Assembly (NCBI RefSeq): GCF_001468225.1
Contig: NZ_LNRU01000001.1
Coordinates: 62,001-126,000 of the forward strand
DNA: 64,000 nt
Direction of reading: 5' to 3'
Origin: Sphingopyxis sp. H053
GTDB lineage: Bacteria > Pseudomonadota > Alphaproteobacteria > Sphingomonadales > Sphingomonadaceae
The stretch's first letter is position 1; every line of letters begins with the position of its first letter. Positions 8,870 through 16,643 of this stretch are shown here, one piece after another. A program made the translations under genes and the position numbers. The notes under the pieces are model-generated. The model was not told the DNA's origin, did not search any database, and saw only the letters and a list, made by a program, of their open reading frames with translations.

Positions 8870-10054
8870 ATGACGGTCCATCCTGCCTTTCCGACGAGCG
8901 CCACCGAAGCCGCGCCGCTCACCGTACGTGTTGTCGATCCGCTGGCGCTGTCACCCGACCTTGCCGCGCAGTGGGATCGGCTGGCCGGCGAGGCGAGCGA
9001 GCCCAATCCCTTTGCCGAGCGCTGGTGCCTGCAATCGGCGCTGCACCTGCTCGATCCCGACCGCCACGCGCGGCTGGTGCTCGTGCAGGGCGGCAGCGAC
9101 GGGCCGGTGATCGGCATCATGCCGCTCGCCCCCGCGGCGCATTACGGCCGCGTGCCGCTGCGCCATGTCACGGGCTGGGCGCATCCCAATCATTTCCTCG
9201 GCAGCCCGCTCGTGCGCGCGGGTTTCGAAAATTTGTTCTGGTCGATCCTGCTCGGCTGGTGCGACGCGGCGCCATGGGCACGGACGCTGGTGCATGTGCC
9301 GCGGTTGACGGAGGACGGTCCGCTGCACCGCGCGCTGGTCGATGTCGCGCGGATGCGCGGCGGCGAGGCCGAGGTGGTACACCGCGAGGAACGCGCGCTG
9401 CTCGAAAGCGATCTGTCGCCCGAGGATTATTGGGACGCCGCGGTGCGCGCAAAGAAGCGCAAGGAGCTGCGGCGGCAGGCGAACCGGCTGGCCGAGCAGG
9501 GCGCGGTGCAATTTCGCCGCTGGCAGCTGGGTGAGGCGATCGATCCGTGGGTCGATGCCTTCCTAGACCTCGAGGCGCGCGGCTGGAAGGGGCGCGCCAA
9601 ATCCGCGCTCGCGAGCCAAAGCGACACGCAGGCCTGGTTCCGCGCGATCCTCATTGCGGCAGGCGATGCCGGCAGACTCGACATGCGCGCGCTCGACCTC
9701 GACGACAGTCCGCTCGCCATGCTCGTGAATTTCCTTTGCCCGCCCGGCGGCTTTTCATTCAAGACTGCGTTCGACGAGGATTATAGCCGTTTCTCGCCTG
9801 GCGTGCTGCTGCAACAGGCTAATCTCGATCTGCTCGACCACCCGCAAATCGATTGGGTCGACAGCTGCGCGGCGCCGGGCCATCCGATGATCGACAGCGT
9901 CTGGCGCGAACGCCGGGCGCTGGTTTGGGTCAATGTTTCCTTGTCGGCGGCATCCGACCGGCTCCGCTTCGCCATGCTGATGAAGACCGAGCGGCTCTGG
10001 CGGCGCTGGAAGGGTGCCGCGGCGCCCGAAAATGAAGTAGAAAGCCCATCATGA
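8870..10054 (+). CDS. GNAT-fold FemAB/CelD-like acyltransferase
   Basis: The protein has 394 residues. It resembles BcsL/CelD/FemAB-type GNAT proteins (Acetyltransf_6 class): PFAERWCLQSALHLLDPDRHARL near the N-terminus, YWDAAVRAKKRKELRRQANRL in the middle and FSFKTAFDEDYSRFSPGVLL near the C-terminus. The donor and acceptor are unknown. Being next to the XrtA cluster, it may modify an envelope polymer, which is inference. The ATG at 8870 was chosen; an in-frame ATG-less extension back to 8828 would run towards the repeat and looks unlike protein. It ends ATGA-overlapping the cupin-like gene, so the two products are likely made together. It is not a close duplicate of the FemAB-like gene at 3073, although both share the fold. 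Confidence 0.7.
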   Translation: MTVHPAFPTSATEAAPLTVRVVDPLALSPDLAAQWDRLAGEASEPNPFAERWCLQSALHLLDPDRHARLVLVQGGSDGPVIGIMPLAPAAHYGRVPLRHVTGWAHPNHFLGSPLVRAGFENLFWSILLGWCDAAPWARTLVHVPRLTEDGPLHRALVDVARMRGGEAEVVHREERALLESDLSPEDYWDAAVRAKKRKELRRQANRLAEQGAVQFRRWQLGEAIDPWVDAFLDLEARGWKGRAKSALASQSDTQAWFRAILIAAGDAGRLDMRALDLDDSPLAMLVNFLCPPGGFSFKTAFDEDYSRFSPGVLLQQANLDLLDHPQIDWVDSCAAPGHPMIDSVWRERRALVWVNVSLSAASDRLRFAMLMKTERLWRRWKGAAAPENEVESPS

Positions 10055-10917
10055 CCGCGCATCAGCCGATCACTCGTCCGGTATTCCCCGCCGAAACGCT
10101 TGAGCGGATGGCGGCGCTCTATCCGCTGCACGCGGGACTGCTCCACCATCATCTGCCCGACCATCCGCTACTCTCGCTCGAAGCGCTCGCGCAGCTCGGC
10201 GAAAGCCTGCCCGCGAGCGAGGTCGAATATAATCCGGGCAATGTGCCGATCGGCGTCCTGCCCGAAGATGTCCCGTCGAACGGCCTGTCGATCGGCGAGA
10301 CGATCCGGACGATCGAGAGAAACGGCAGCTGGGCGGTGCTCAAGAATATCGAGAATGTCGAAGCCTATCGCGCGCTGCTGATGGATCTGCTCGGCGAGTT
10401 GAAGCCCGTTGTCGAACCGCGGACCGGCGCGATGCTGACGCCGCAGGGTTTCATCTTCATCTCGTCGCCGGGATCGATCACACCGTTTCACTTCGATCCC
10501 GAGCATAACATCCTGCTCCAGCTCAGGGGCACGAAGGTGATGAACGTCTGGCCGTCGGGCGACGAACGGTTTGCCCACCGCCGCGAGCATGAGCGCTATC
10601 ATACTGGCGGCCACCGCAACCTGCCGTGGCAGGACGAATATCATGGCGATGCGCAGCAGGTGCCGCTTGGTCCCGGCGACGCGGTGCTGATGCCGGTGAT
10701 GGCGCCGCATTTCGTGGCCAACGGCGATGCGCCGTCGATCTCGCTGTCGATCACCTGGCGCAGCGAATGGAGCTATCGCGAGTCCGAGGCGCACGCCGCC
10801 AATGCGACCTTGCGCCGCTTGGGTCTCGACCCTGCGATGCCGCCGCGCTGGCCGAGCTATGCCTGGATGAAAACAATTGGCTGGCGCATCGCGCGCAGGC
10901 TCAAGCTCGTGTCATAA
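10051..10917 (+). CDS. Cupin-like (JmjC/cupin_8) Fe(II)/2-oxoglutarate oxygenase
   Basis: The protein has 288 residues. The central region has the double-stranded beta-helix metal triad: H147-x-D149 in PFHFDPEHN and the distal His220 in VMAPHFVANG. Between them lie LLQLRGTKVMNVWP and YHGDAQQVPLGPGDAVLMPV, which fit the cupin_8/JmjC layout. Such enzymes hydroxylate proteins or small molecules with 2-oxoglutarate and O2. The substrate cannot be told from sequence. The ATG overlaps the stop of the acyltransferase gene, which argues for a shared pathway with it. No signal peptide is seen, so it should be cytoplasmic. A 20-bp-arm inverted repeat follows, and no T-rich terminator is visible. Confidence 0.75.
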   Translation: MTAHQPITRPVFPAETLERMAALYPLHAGLLHHHLPDHPLLSLEALAQLGESLPASEVEYNPGNVPIGVLPEDVPSNGLSIGETIRTIERNGSWAVLKNIENVEAYRALLMDLLGELKPVVEPRTGAMLTPQGFIFISSPGSITPFHFDPEHNILLQLRGTKVMNVWPSGDERFAHRREHERYHTGGHRNLPWQDEYHGDAQQVPLGPGDAVLMPVMAPHFVANGDAPSISLSITWRSEWSYRESEAHAANATLRRLGLDPAMPPRWPSYAWMKTIGWRIARRLKLVS

Positions 10918-10930
10918 CCCGTCTATGTCT

Positions 10931-11002
10931 TCGCCCCGGACTTGATCCGGGGTTCGCCCGTCCTTGATGGAAAAGATGGATGCCGGATCAAGTCCGGGGC
11001 GA
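10931..11002. repeat. REP-like inverted repeat, 20-bp perfect arms
   Basis: Bases 10931-10950 and 10983-11002 are exact reverse complements. The left arm also folds on itself (CCCCGGA, then CTTGA, then TCCGGGG). The core CCGGACTTGATCCGG is a frequent extragenic palindrome in alphaproteobacteria. It lies between the cupin-like gene and infA and may end the upstream transcript. The remaining 90 bases before infA presumably hold its promoter, but no convincing -35/-10 pair was found. Confidence 0.8.
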
Positions 11003-11091
11003 CGAAATTGGAGGGTGTGACAGATTGCTTTCAATTGGCATAAATTGGCGTTATGGGCCCGCATCCTTGATTTCGAGCCCATAGAGGACTG

Positions 11092-11310
11092 ATGGCGAAA
11101 GAAGAACTTCTGGAAATGCGCGGCCAAGTGGTCGAACTGCTGCCCAACGCGATGTTTCGCGTCAAACTGGAAAATGACCACGAGATTCTGGGTCACACCG
11201 CCGGCAAGATGCGCAAGAACCGAATCCGCGTTCTGGTGGGCGACGAAGTGCTCGTCGAACTCACCCCCTATGACCTGACCAAGGGTCGGATCACCTATCG
11301 CTTCAAGTGA
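11092..11310 (+). CDS. infA: Translation initiation factor IF-1
   Basis: The protein has 72 residues, the standard length, forming a single S1/OB-fold domain ([18 protein letters not shown], then [23 protein letters not shown], then KGRITYRFK). It binds the ribosomal A site during initiation together with IF-2 and IF-3. The ATG at 11092 gives the canonical [11 protein letters not shown] start. The stop overlaps the GTG of maf, so infA leads an infA-maf-RNase E/G-yacG operon, an arrangement common in Sphingomonadales. Confidence 0.98.
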   Translation: MAKEELLEMRGQVVELLPNAMFRVKLENDHEILGHTAGKMRKNRIRVLVGDEVLVELTPYDLTKGRITYRFK

Positions 11311-11897
11311 GCAGCGCGGCGAACTTTCCCGTGCTGGTGCTTGCTTCGACATCGCCGCGCCGGCGCGAACTGCTGGCGCGGATCGGCCTTGTGCCGGCGC
11401 GCATCGCCGCGCCTGAAATCGACGAGACACCGCTGAAGGCCGAGCTGCCACGTGACTATGTCGCGCGGCTCGCCAAGGGCAAGGCGCTCGCGGTCGAGCG
11501 TGCGCCGGACGAGGTCGTGCTTTCGGGCGATACCGCCGTCGCGGTGGGCCGCCGCATTCTCGAAAAGCCGGCCGACGAGGCCGATCTGCGCCGGATGCTC
11601 GGGCTGCTGTCGGGGCGGCGGCACCATGTCTATTCGGGGATTTGCGTCGTCGGAACCGACGGAAAGGCGCGCGTGCGCGTCGTCGATACGGTCGTCGCAT
11701 TCAAGGCGCTGAGCGCCGCCGAAATCGACCGCTATGTCGAATCGGGCGAGGGCATGGGCAAGGCGGGCGGCTACGCGATCCAGGGCCGCGCCGAAACCTT
11801 CGTCCGCTTCCTGTCGGGCAGTCATTCGAACGTTGTCGGCCTGCCGTTGTTCGAAACGCGCGCGCTGTTGAGCAGCGCGGGAATCGCGCTTGGCTGA
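11307..11897 (+). CDS. maf: Maf-type nucleoside triphosphate pyrophosphatase
   Basis: The protein has 196 residues. It has the Maf signature [12 protein letters not shown] near the N-terminus, [13 protein letters not shown] in the middle and [29 protein letters not shown] near the C-terminus. Maf proteins hydrolyse non-canonical or modified nucleoside triphosphates to monophosphates and are linked to septum regulation. The sequence supports the family but not a specific base preference. The GTG at 11307 overlaps the infA stop by four bases (GTGA). It ends eight bases into the next gene. Confidence 0.93.
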   Translation: MSSAANFPVLVLASTSPRRRELLARIGLVPARIAAPEIDETPLKAELPRDYVARLAKGKALAVERAPDEVVLSGDTAVAVGRRILEKPADEADLRRMLGLLSGRRHHVYSGICVVGTDGKARVRVVDTVVAFKALSAAEIDRYVESGEGMGKAGGYAIQGRAETFVRFLSGSHSNVVGLPLFETRALLSSAGIALG

Positions 11898-12873
11898 GTG
11901 GCTTTACGAAGCCGGAATCGGCGAAGCGCGCGCGGCGCTGGTCGAGGATGGCGCGATCGTCGAAGCCCGGATCGAGCGCGACCATGAAGGACCGCCCGTC
12001 GGCACCGTGCAACAGGCCCGGCTGGTCGAGGCGGGGAAAAAGCCGCTGGCCATGCTCGACGGGCCCGGCGAACAGCTTGTCTCGCTTGCCAGATTGCCGC
12101 CCGGCATCCCGATCGGTTCGCAATTGAAGCTGGAAATCACCCGCGCGGCGCTGATGGAGCGCGGCCGCGACAAGCTCGGACGAGCGAAGATCGCCGATCC
12201 CGACGCGGCGGTGGGCCCCGGGCTCGACCTGCGCGCGCGGATCGCGGCGACCGGGGTGAAGGTTGTCGAGCTCGGGGCGCCCGGACCCGACCGGCTGGAA
12301 GAAGCCGGCTGGTCGGAGATCGTCGGCCATGTGCGAGCCGGCCATTGGCCGTTCGGCGACGGCGCGCTGTGGGTCGACGCGACGCCGGCGATGGTGCTGA
12401 TCGACATCGACGGCGATGGTGACCCGCTGGCGCTGGCCAAGGCGGGCGCGGCGGCCGCGGTCAGGGTGATTCGCTGCTGCGACATCACGGGATCGATCGG
12501 AATCGATTTTCCGTCGTTGGCAAGCCGGGCCGACCGGCTTGCGATCGATGCGTCGATCGATACGCTTTTGCCGCAGCCCTTCGAGCGCACCGCGGTCAAC
12601 GGGTTCGGCCTGATGCAGATCATCCGCCGCCGCGTGCGGCCCTCGCTGATCGAACAGATTCGGCTCGATCCCGTCGCCACCGACGGCGCCCTGCTGCTGC
12701 GGCAGGCGGAACGCGCGGTCGGGGCAGGGGTTTTGAAACTGACTTCGCGTCCTGCCGTGATCGATCATGTCGGCCGCCACCCGCTCTGGATCGAAATGCT
12801 GCAAAGATGTACAGGCCGGCCAGTCGAACTGATCGCCGACGCCCAGATCAAAGGAATGGGCCATGCCCAATAA
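11890..12873 (+). CDS. RNase E/G family protein, short form
   Basis: The protein has 327 residues. The start is a TTG at 11890 that overlaps the maf stop; no ATG or GTG gives the [23 protein letters not shown] beginning. The catalytic-domain signatures are degenerate but recognisable: ALWVDATPAMVLIDIDGDGD with the metal-binding acidic residues, and GFGLMQIIRRRVRPSL, which matches the G-x-x-x-M-T-R/K-R-R region near the end of the RNase E/G core. It is much shorter than RNase E and lacks an obvious S1 domain and zinc link. Homologues of this length are usual in Sphingomonadales in this operon. Endonucleolytic RNA processing is the expected role, but activity is not certain. Confidence 0.8.
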   Translation: MAEWLYEAGIGEARAALVEDGAIVEARIERDHEGPPVGTVQQARLVEAGKKPLAMLDGPGEQLVSLARLPPGIPIGSQLKLEITRAALMERGRDKLGRAKIADPDAAVGPGLDLRARIAATGVKVVELGAPGPDRLEEAGWSEIVGHVRAGHWPFGDGALWVDATPAMVLIDIDGDGDPLALAKAGAAAAVRVIRCCDITGSIGIDFPSLASRADRLAIDASIDTLLPQPFERTAVNGFGLMQIIRRRVRPSLIEQIRLDPVATDGALLLRQAERAVGAGVLKLTSRPAVIDHVGRHPLWIEMLQRCTGRPVELIADAQIKGMGHAQ

Positions 12874-13057
12874 GATATCCGCCAAATCGCAATCCTGTCC
12901 GCTGTGCGGCAAGCCGCGCGAGCCCGAATATAAGCCCTTTTGCAGCCGCGGCTGCCGCGATCGCGACCTGTTGACCTGGTTCGGCGAAGGCTATCGCGTA
13001 CCCGTCGATCAGGCGCCCGACGGCACGGCCGAGGACGATCGTTTCGACGAAGGCTGA
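12863..13057 (+). CDS. yacG: DNA gyrase inhibitor YacG (zinc protein)
   Basis: The protein has 64 residues with the complete YacG zinc knuckle: Cys12-x2-Cys15, then Cys27-x3-Cys31 (CPLCGKP, then FCSRGCRDRDL), then WFGEGYRVP. YacG binds the C-terminal part of GyrB and blocks DNA binding by gyrase. The ATG at 12863 lies eleven bases inside the end of the RNase E/G gene. It is the last gene of the infA operon. Confidence 0.95.
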   Translation: MPNKISAKSQSCPLCGKPREPEYKPFCSRGCRDRDLLTWFGEGYRVPVDQAPDGTAEDDRFDEG

Positions 13058-13084
13058 CCCCGAAATAGAGCGTCACAAAGCCTC

Positions 13085-13113
13085 TGGACAGGATGCAAAG
13101 CCCTGCCTATAGC
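13085..13113 (+). promoter_or_regulatory. Probable promoter of tRNA-Phe
   Basis: TGGACA at 13085-13090 and TATAGC at 13108-13113 are separated by 17 bases, a good match to a housekeeping sigma-70 promoter. The expected start of transcription is about 13120, some 33 bases before the tRNA. It was found by eye only. Confidence 0.55.
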
Positions 13114-13152
13114 CGCCGCTCGCCAGCGCGACCGACCGGTCGCAGCGGCCGT

Positions 13153-13228
13153 GCCCGGGTAGCTCAGTTGGTAGAGCATGCGATTGAAAATCGCAGTGTC
13201 GGCGGTTCGACCCCGTCCCCGGGCACCA
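13153..13228 (+). tRNA. tRNA-Phe (GAA)
   Basis: The gene is 76 bases long with a full cloverleaf. The acceptor stem is GCCCGGG with CCCGGGC, the D arm is GCTCAGTTGGTAGAGC, and the anticodon stem is TGCGA/TCGCA around the loop TTGAAAA with anticodon GAA. The T arm contains GGTTCGACC-type sequence and the CCA end is encoded (ACCA). It reads phenylalanine codons. Lower-GC accessory sequence starts directly after it. Confidence 0.97.
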
Positions 13229-13626
13229 TTCGCTTTTCAGAACATCCCGGAAAATCCGGATGTAGAACTGGGGCCGTTATAGGCGCTCCAGCTATCGCGT
13301 GGCAAACAAGCGCGGACCGTCTCGCTCGAGGCATACCCGAACGTCGGTTTGACGGCCGCGTTGATCCCGATGAGTGCGCTTCTTTCGAGCAGGGAATCGA
13401 CCGCGACTATCAAATACTTATCGGCACCCGCTCCAAATGTTGGGCGTTGGCGTGAAAGGCCTGTCGGGTTATGTATCTGTAAAAATATGTAAAATTTCGA
13501 CAATTGAGGGTGCATTCCAGGAAGATGAGGATAGCTGTATCCCATATGGTCTGACGAAAACGCAAAAGGACCATGCTGGAAAAGGCCGGGGCTATATCAA
13601 GAGCTGCGGTGTCGCCGAGGTAAATA
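13229..13626. other. Gene-poor sequence of lower GC downstream of tRNA-Phe
   Basis: No convincing gene was found. The GC content is visibly lower than in the flanks (for example around 13480-13560), with A/T-rich runs such as GTAAAAATATGTAAAATTT. A minus-strand frame at 13237-13545 encodes 102 residues with no recognised motif and may be a remnant or chance. The position behind a tRNA and the composition suggest acquired or decayed DNA. Confidence 0.5.
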
Positions 13627-13983
13627 TTGTTGCAAAACCTGACAGGACCACGGAGGGCTGGAAATGGTGGTAGCTCGCTACCTTCCGGCAGCTTTGGGGC
13701 ACGTCTACGGTATCTGAGAACCGTGAAGGGCCTCAGCCAAGCAGATGTCGCGTCGTGTCTCGGCGTCAGTAAACCGGCGATTTCGGGCTGGGAAAAGGGG
13801 CGCACGCGGCCAAAAAATGCGCGCTTGGGGGCTCTCGCGGACTTGCTCGGTGTGTCGCAATTTGACCTGATGGAAGAGCCGCTGCCCGTTGCGTACGGTG
13901 ACGTGATCGCCCGCAGCCGGATACAGATCGCTCAAAAACTGGGTGTCGAACTCAACAAGGTAAGGATAATCATCGAGTTCTAG
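13627..13983 (+). CDS. XRE-family helix-turn-helix regulator
   Basis: The protein has up to 118 residues. The Cro/C1-type helix-turn-helix spans about residues 24-80 (ARLRYLRTVKGLSQADVASC, then SKPAISGWEKGRTRPK, then ALADLLGVSQFDLM), a clear and intact DNA-binding domain. The rest has no recognised domain. The start is uncertain: the first in-frame candidate is a TTG at 13627, no in-frame ATG precedes the domain, and a GTG lies only inside it near 13723. The gene stands alone between the tRNA-Phe gap and a glycosyltransferase-like gene, with codon use less GC-biased than its neighbours, so recent acquisition is likely. Its target is unknown. Confidence 0.7.
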   Translation: MLQNLTGPRRAGNGGSSLPSGSFGARLRYLRTVKGLSQADVASCLGVSKPAISGWEKGRTRPKNARLGALADLLGVSQFDLMEEPLPVAYGDVIARSRIQIAQKLGVELNKVRIIIEF

Positions 13984-14144
13984 ATTATCGGCAAATCGAA
14001 ACCGAAGGCAATCTCGCCGGCATGGAAGCCGCAAAGCTGTTGGTTGCGAGCCCGATATCCGGCAGCGCGAAGCGTCCTGAACGGACGCAAATGCGTGGAT
14101 TTTGGCCTCTACCAATGGGTTGTCGTGCGTGTTACTGCCCAGCG

Positions 14145-15077
14145 ATGAACAGGATTGTGAACAAGCTCAACCGGTTGTGGAAGGAGCGCGCGCACCGCGC
14201 CGCGGCACGGGCGGTACTGGATACGCCCCCGATCGTACCGGCCGATGACGGACTGGTCCTGTTTTCCATGATCGGCACGCGCGTGCTGCTACCGTATCTC
14301 GTCGCGGTCAAATCGCTCCACGCGCAGCTTGGCAAAGGGCGCATCGTCATCCTCGACGACGGTACGCTCACCGACACCGACCGGCAGATATTGGCGGCGC
14401 ACCTTGGAAATCCGCACATTGTGGCGATCGCGGATATCGATACCGCGCCTTGTCCGCGCGGGCAGGTATGGGAACGCCTCCTCGCGCTTCTGGACATGCG
14501 GGCAGGCGATTATGTGATCCAGCTCGATTCGGACACGGTCACGCTGGGCGACGTGCCCGAGATCGCCGCGGCGATCGTGCAAAATCGCAGCTTCACATTG
14601 CGCGGCGATCCCGATTCCGAGCTGTTGTCCTTCGCTGAGATGGCGGCAAAGTCCGATGACGACGCGTTTCTCTACAATCCTGCGGCCCACGTGCAGGGTG
14701 CGATCGAATGTGGTCTCGACCGCGTTTCGCTGCCCATGGTCACGAACCCGCACTATGTGCGGGGATGTGCGGGCTTTGCCGGTTTCGCGCGTGGCGGCGA
14801 TGGCCGCGCGCTTGCCGAGGCGTTTTCACGCGAGGCCGAACGATTGCTCGGAGCCGAGCGCTGGGCGCGATGGGGCAGCGAACAGGTGACGTCGAACATC
14901 GTTATCGCCAACGAACCCGATCCGTTGCTGCTGCCTTACGATCATTATCTCAACTTCTGGGACGAAGGCGTGCCGGCCGACGCACGGTTCGTCCATTTCA
15001 TCGGCAGCTATCGCTTTAGCGGCAATGCCTATATCGACGCGACGCGCACAGCGATCGCGGCGCTGGGTCGCGCCTAG
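14145..15077 (+). CDS. Putative GT-A-like glycosyltransferase, unrecognised family
   Basis: The protein has 310 residues from the ATG at 14145 (MNRIVNKLNRLWKER). The frame is open upstream to 14022, but that stretch looks non-coding. An N-terminal strand-rich region ends in VILDDGTLTD (residues 68-77). A DSD motif lies at 128-130 in YVIQLDSDTVTLGDVPEI. Together these look like the nucleotide-binding and DxD metal sites of GT-A glycosyltransferases. No specific family can be named. No membrane segment or signal peptide is seen. Its end overlaps by four bases, tail to tail, with the flippase gene on the other strand. Neighbours suggest a role in surface polysaccharide. Confidence 0.6.
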   Translation: MNRIVNKLNRLWKERAHRAAARAVLDTPPIVPADDGLVLFSMIGTRVLLPYLVAVKSLHAQLGKGRIVILDDGTLTDTDRQILAAHLGNPHIVAIADIDTAPCPRGQVWERLLALLDMRAGDYVIQLDSDTVTLGDVPEIAAAIVQNRSFTLRGDPDSELLSFAEMAAKSDDDAFLYNPAAHVQGAIECGLDRVSLPMVTNPHYVRGCAGFAGFARGGDGRALAEAFSREAERLLGAERWARWGSEQVTSNIVIANEPDPLLLPYDHYLNFWDEGVPADARFVHFIGSYRFSGNAYIDATRTAIAALGRA

Positions 15078-16594
15078 ACGGCGACGGCTGGATCGGCCGG
15101 CATGCGCCGTCCGCGTACCAGTTCGATCAGGTCCCGCACCGTCTCGCGCGCGAACAACGCCAGCCACAGGCAATAGATCGGTCCCCCGGTTGCGACGAGC
15201 ACCGCCAGTCGCATGGGCTGCGGCAGCGCGGGCAGCATGCGATCGACCAGCATCACCACCGCAGCCATGGCGGTGGCGGCAAGAACCGGCGGTGCGACCG
15301 CGCGCAACAGCTCGCTCGCCCGGACGCCGACAACGGGCAAGCTCCGGACGGCGGCAAAGGCGAGCAGCAACGGATAGGCGATCAGCCAGGCCCATGCGAT
15401 GCCGATGATTCCCCACTGCGCGCCGACCAGAAATACGACCGGCATCAGCAGCGCGCCTGCCGCGGCATTGCCCGACGCGATACCCGGGCGGCCGAGCGCG
15501 TCGGTTGCGGGGCGAAGCAGGGTGAACAAGGTCCAGAAGGGCATGGCGAGCGCCAGCGGCAGGAGCAGCGGCACGATCTCGCGCCATTTTTCACCGAGCA
15601 GCGTGAGCACGAGCGGTTCGGCCACGGCGGCGAGACCGAAGAAGAACGGCATGGCTGCGACCATGATCGCGCGCGTCGAGCGCGTGAAGCCGGCGGCCAG
15701 CGCGGGCCGGTCGTTCTGCATTCGCGAATAGGCGGCAAAGGCGACTTCGTTGAGCGGCGGCACGACCTTGTTGTTGAAGATCTGCGTCAGCAGCAGCGCG
15801 GTCGTATAGATGCCGACCAGATGCGCCTCGAACCAGCGGCCGGCGACCAATATGTCCGCCTGGCTCTGGACGAAGCCGAAAAACTGCGCGACCGCGATCA
15901 GCCCGCCATAGCGCGCGATCGAACCCGCGCCGCGGAAGTCGAAGCTGGGCCACATCCAGCTGCGCGCCGCGATCGTCAGGCCCAAGGCCCGCGTCGCGAA
16001 CATGGCGATCGGCGCCCAGACCAGCGCCCACACGCCCCAGCCGGCCAGCGCGCCGCCGAGCGCGACGCCCGCGCCGATCAGCGCGGAGACGAGGTTGACC
16101 TGCGCCTGACGCTGAAACTCCAGCGAGCGTGCGAGCTGCGCGTAGGCGAGCGCGGAGAAGGGAATGGTGAGATAGATCAGCGCCTGCACCCGCAGCAGAT
16201 CGGCGACCATCGGCTGGCGATAATAGGCGGCCGCCAGGGGCGCGCAGGCAATCTGGGCCACCGCGAGCGCGCCGTTGAGCAGCAGGAGCAGGCCGAAAAT
16301 CTGCCGCAGCTCCTGTTTGGCTACCTCGTCGCGCTGGATTATAGCGCTGGCGAGGCCATAGCCGTTGAGCAGGTTGAACAGCATCAACATCACTTGGGTG
16401 AGCGCAAACAGGCCATAATCTTCGGGCGTCAGGATACGGATGACGAGGAAGGTGGAGGCCCAGGCGACGATCTGCCCCGCAATCTGCGACCCCGAGCGCC
16501 AGATCACGGCGCGGCGGATCCGCTGACCGAAATCGGGTTCGGTCGCGATATCCGGGCCAAGTGCCGTTTCGGGGGGGATGGAGGGGCCTGACAT
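15074..16594 (-). CDS. Wzx-like lipopolysaccharide/oligosaccharide flippase
   Basis: The protein has 506 residues and is highly hydrophobic with about 12-14 transmembrane segments. It starts around RRAVIWRSGSQIAGQIVAWAST and continues with VIRILTPEDYGLFALTQV, typical of the WzxC/polysaccharide-synthase-3 flippases that move undecaprenyl-linked repeat units across the inner membrane. The ATG at 16594 was chosen over a TTG six codons upstream because AAGG lies nine bases before it. The gene is 49 bases downstream of the sulfatase-like gene, on the same strand, so the two may be co-transcribed. Confidence 0.88.
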   Translation of the reverse strand: MSGPSIPPETALGPDIATEPDFGQRIRRAVIWRSGSQIAGQIVAWASTFLVIRILTPEDYGLFALTQVMLMLFNLLNGYGLASAIIQRDEVAKQELRQIFGLLLLLNGALAVAQIACAPLAAAYYRQPMVADLLRVQALIYLTIPFSALAYAQLARSLEFQRQAQVNLVSALIGAGVALGGALAGWGVWALVWAPIAMFATRALGLTIAARSWMWPSFDFRGAGSIARYGGLIAVAQFFGFVQSQADILVAGRWFEAHLVGIYTTALLLTQIFNNKVVPPLNEVAFAAYSRMQNDRPALAAGFTRSTRAIMVAAMPFFFGLAAVAEPLVLTLLGEKWREIVPLLLPLALAMPFWTLFTLLRPATDALGRPGIASGNAAAGALLMPVVFLVGAQWGIIGIAWAWLIAYPLLLAFAAVRSLPVVGVRASELLRAVAPPVLAATAMAAVVMLVDRMLPALPQPMRLAVLVATGGPIYCLWLALFARETVRDLIELVRGRRMPADPAVAV

Positions 16595-16643
16595 GACGGC
16601 GAGCCTTAGCAACTATTCGTTGGCAAAGCATTGCACGCGCCTG

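Noticed and set aside
13237-13545. Minus-strand frame of 102 codons in the gap after tRNA-Phe
   Set aside because: No domain, no ribosome-binding site and no support from context; could be chance or a remnant.
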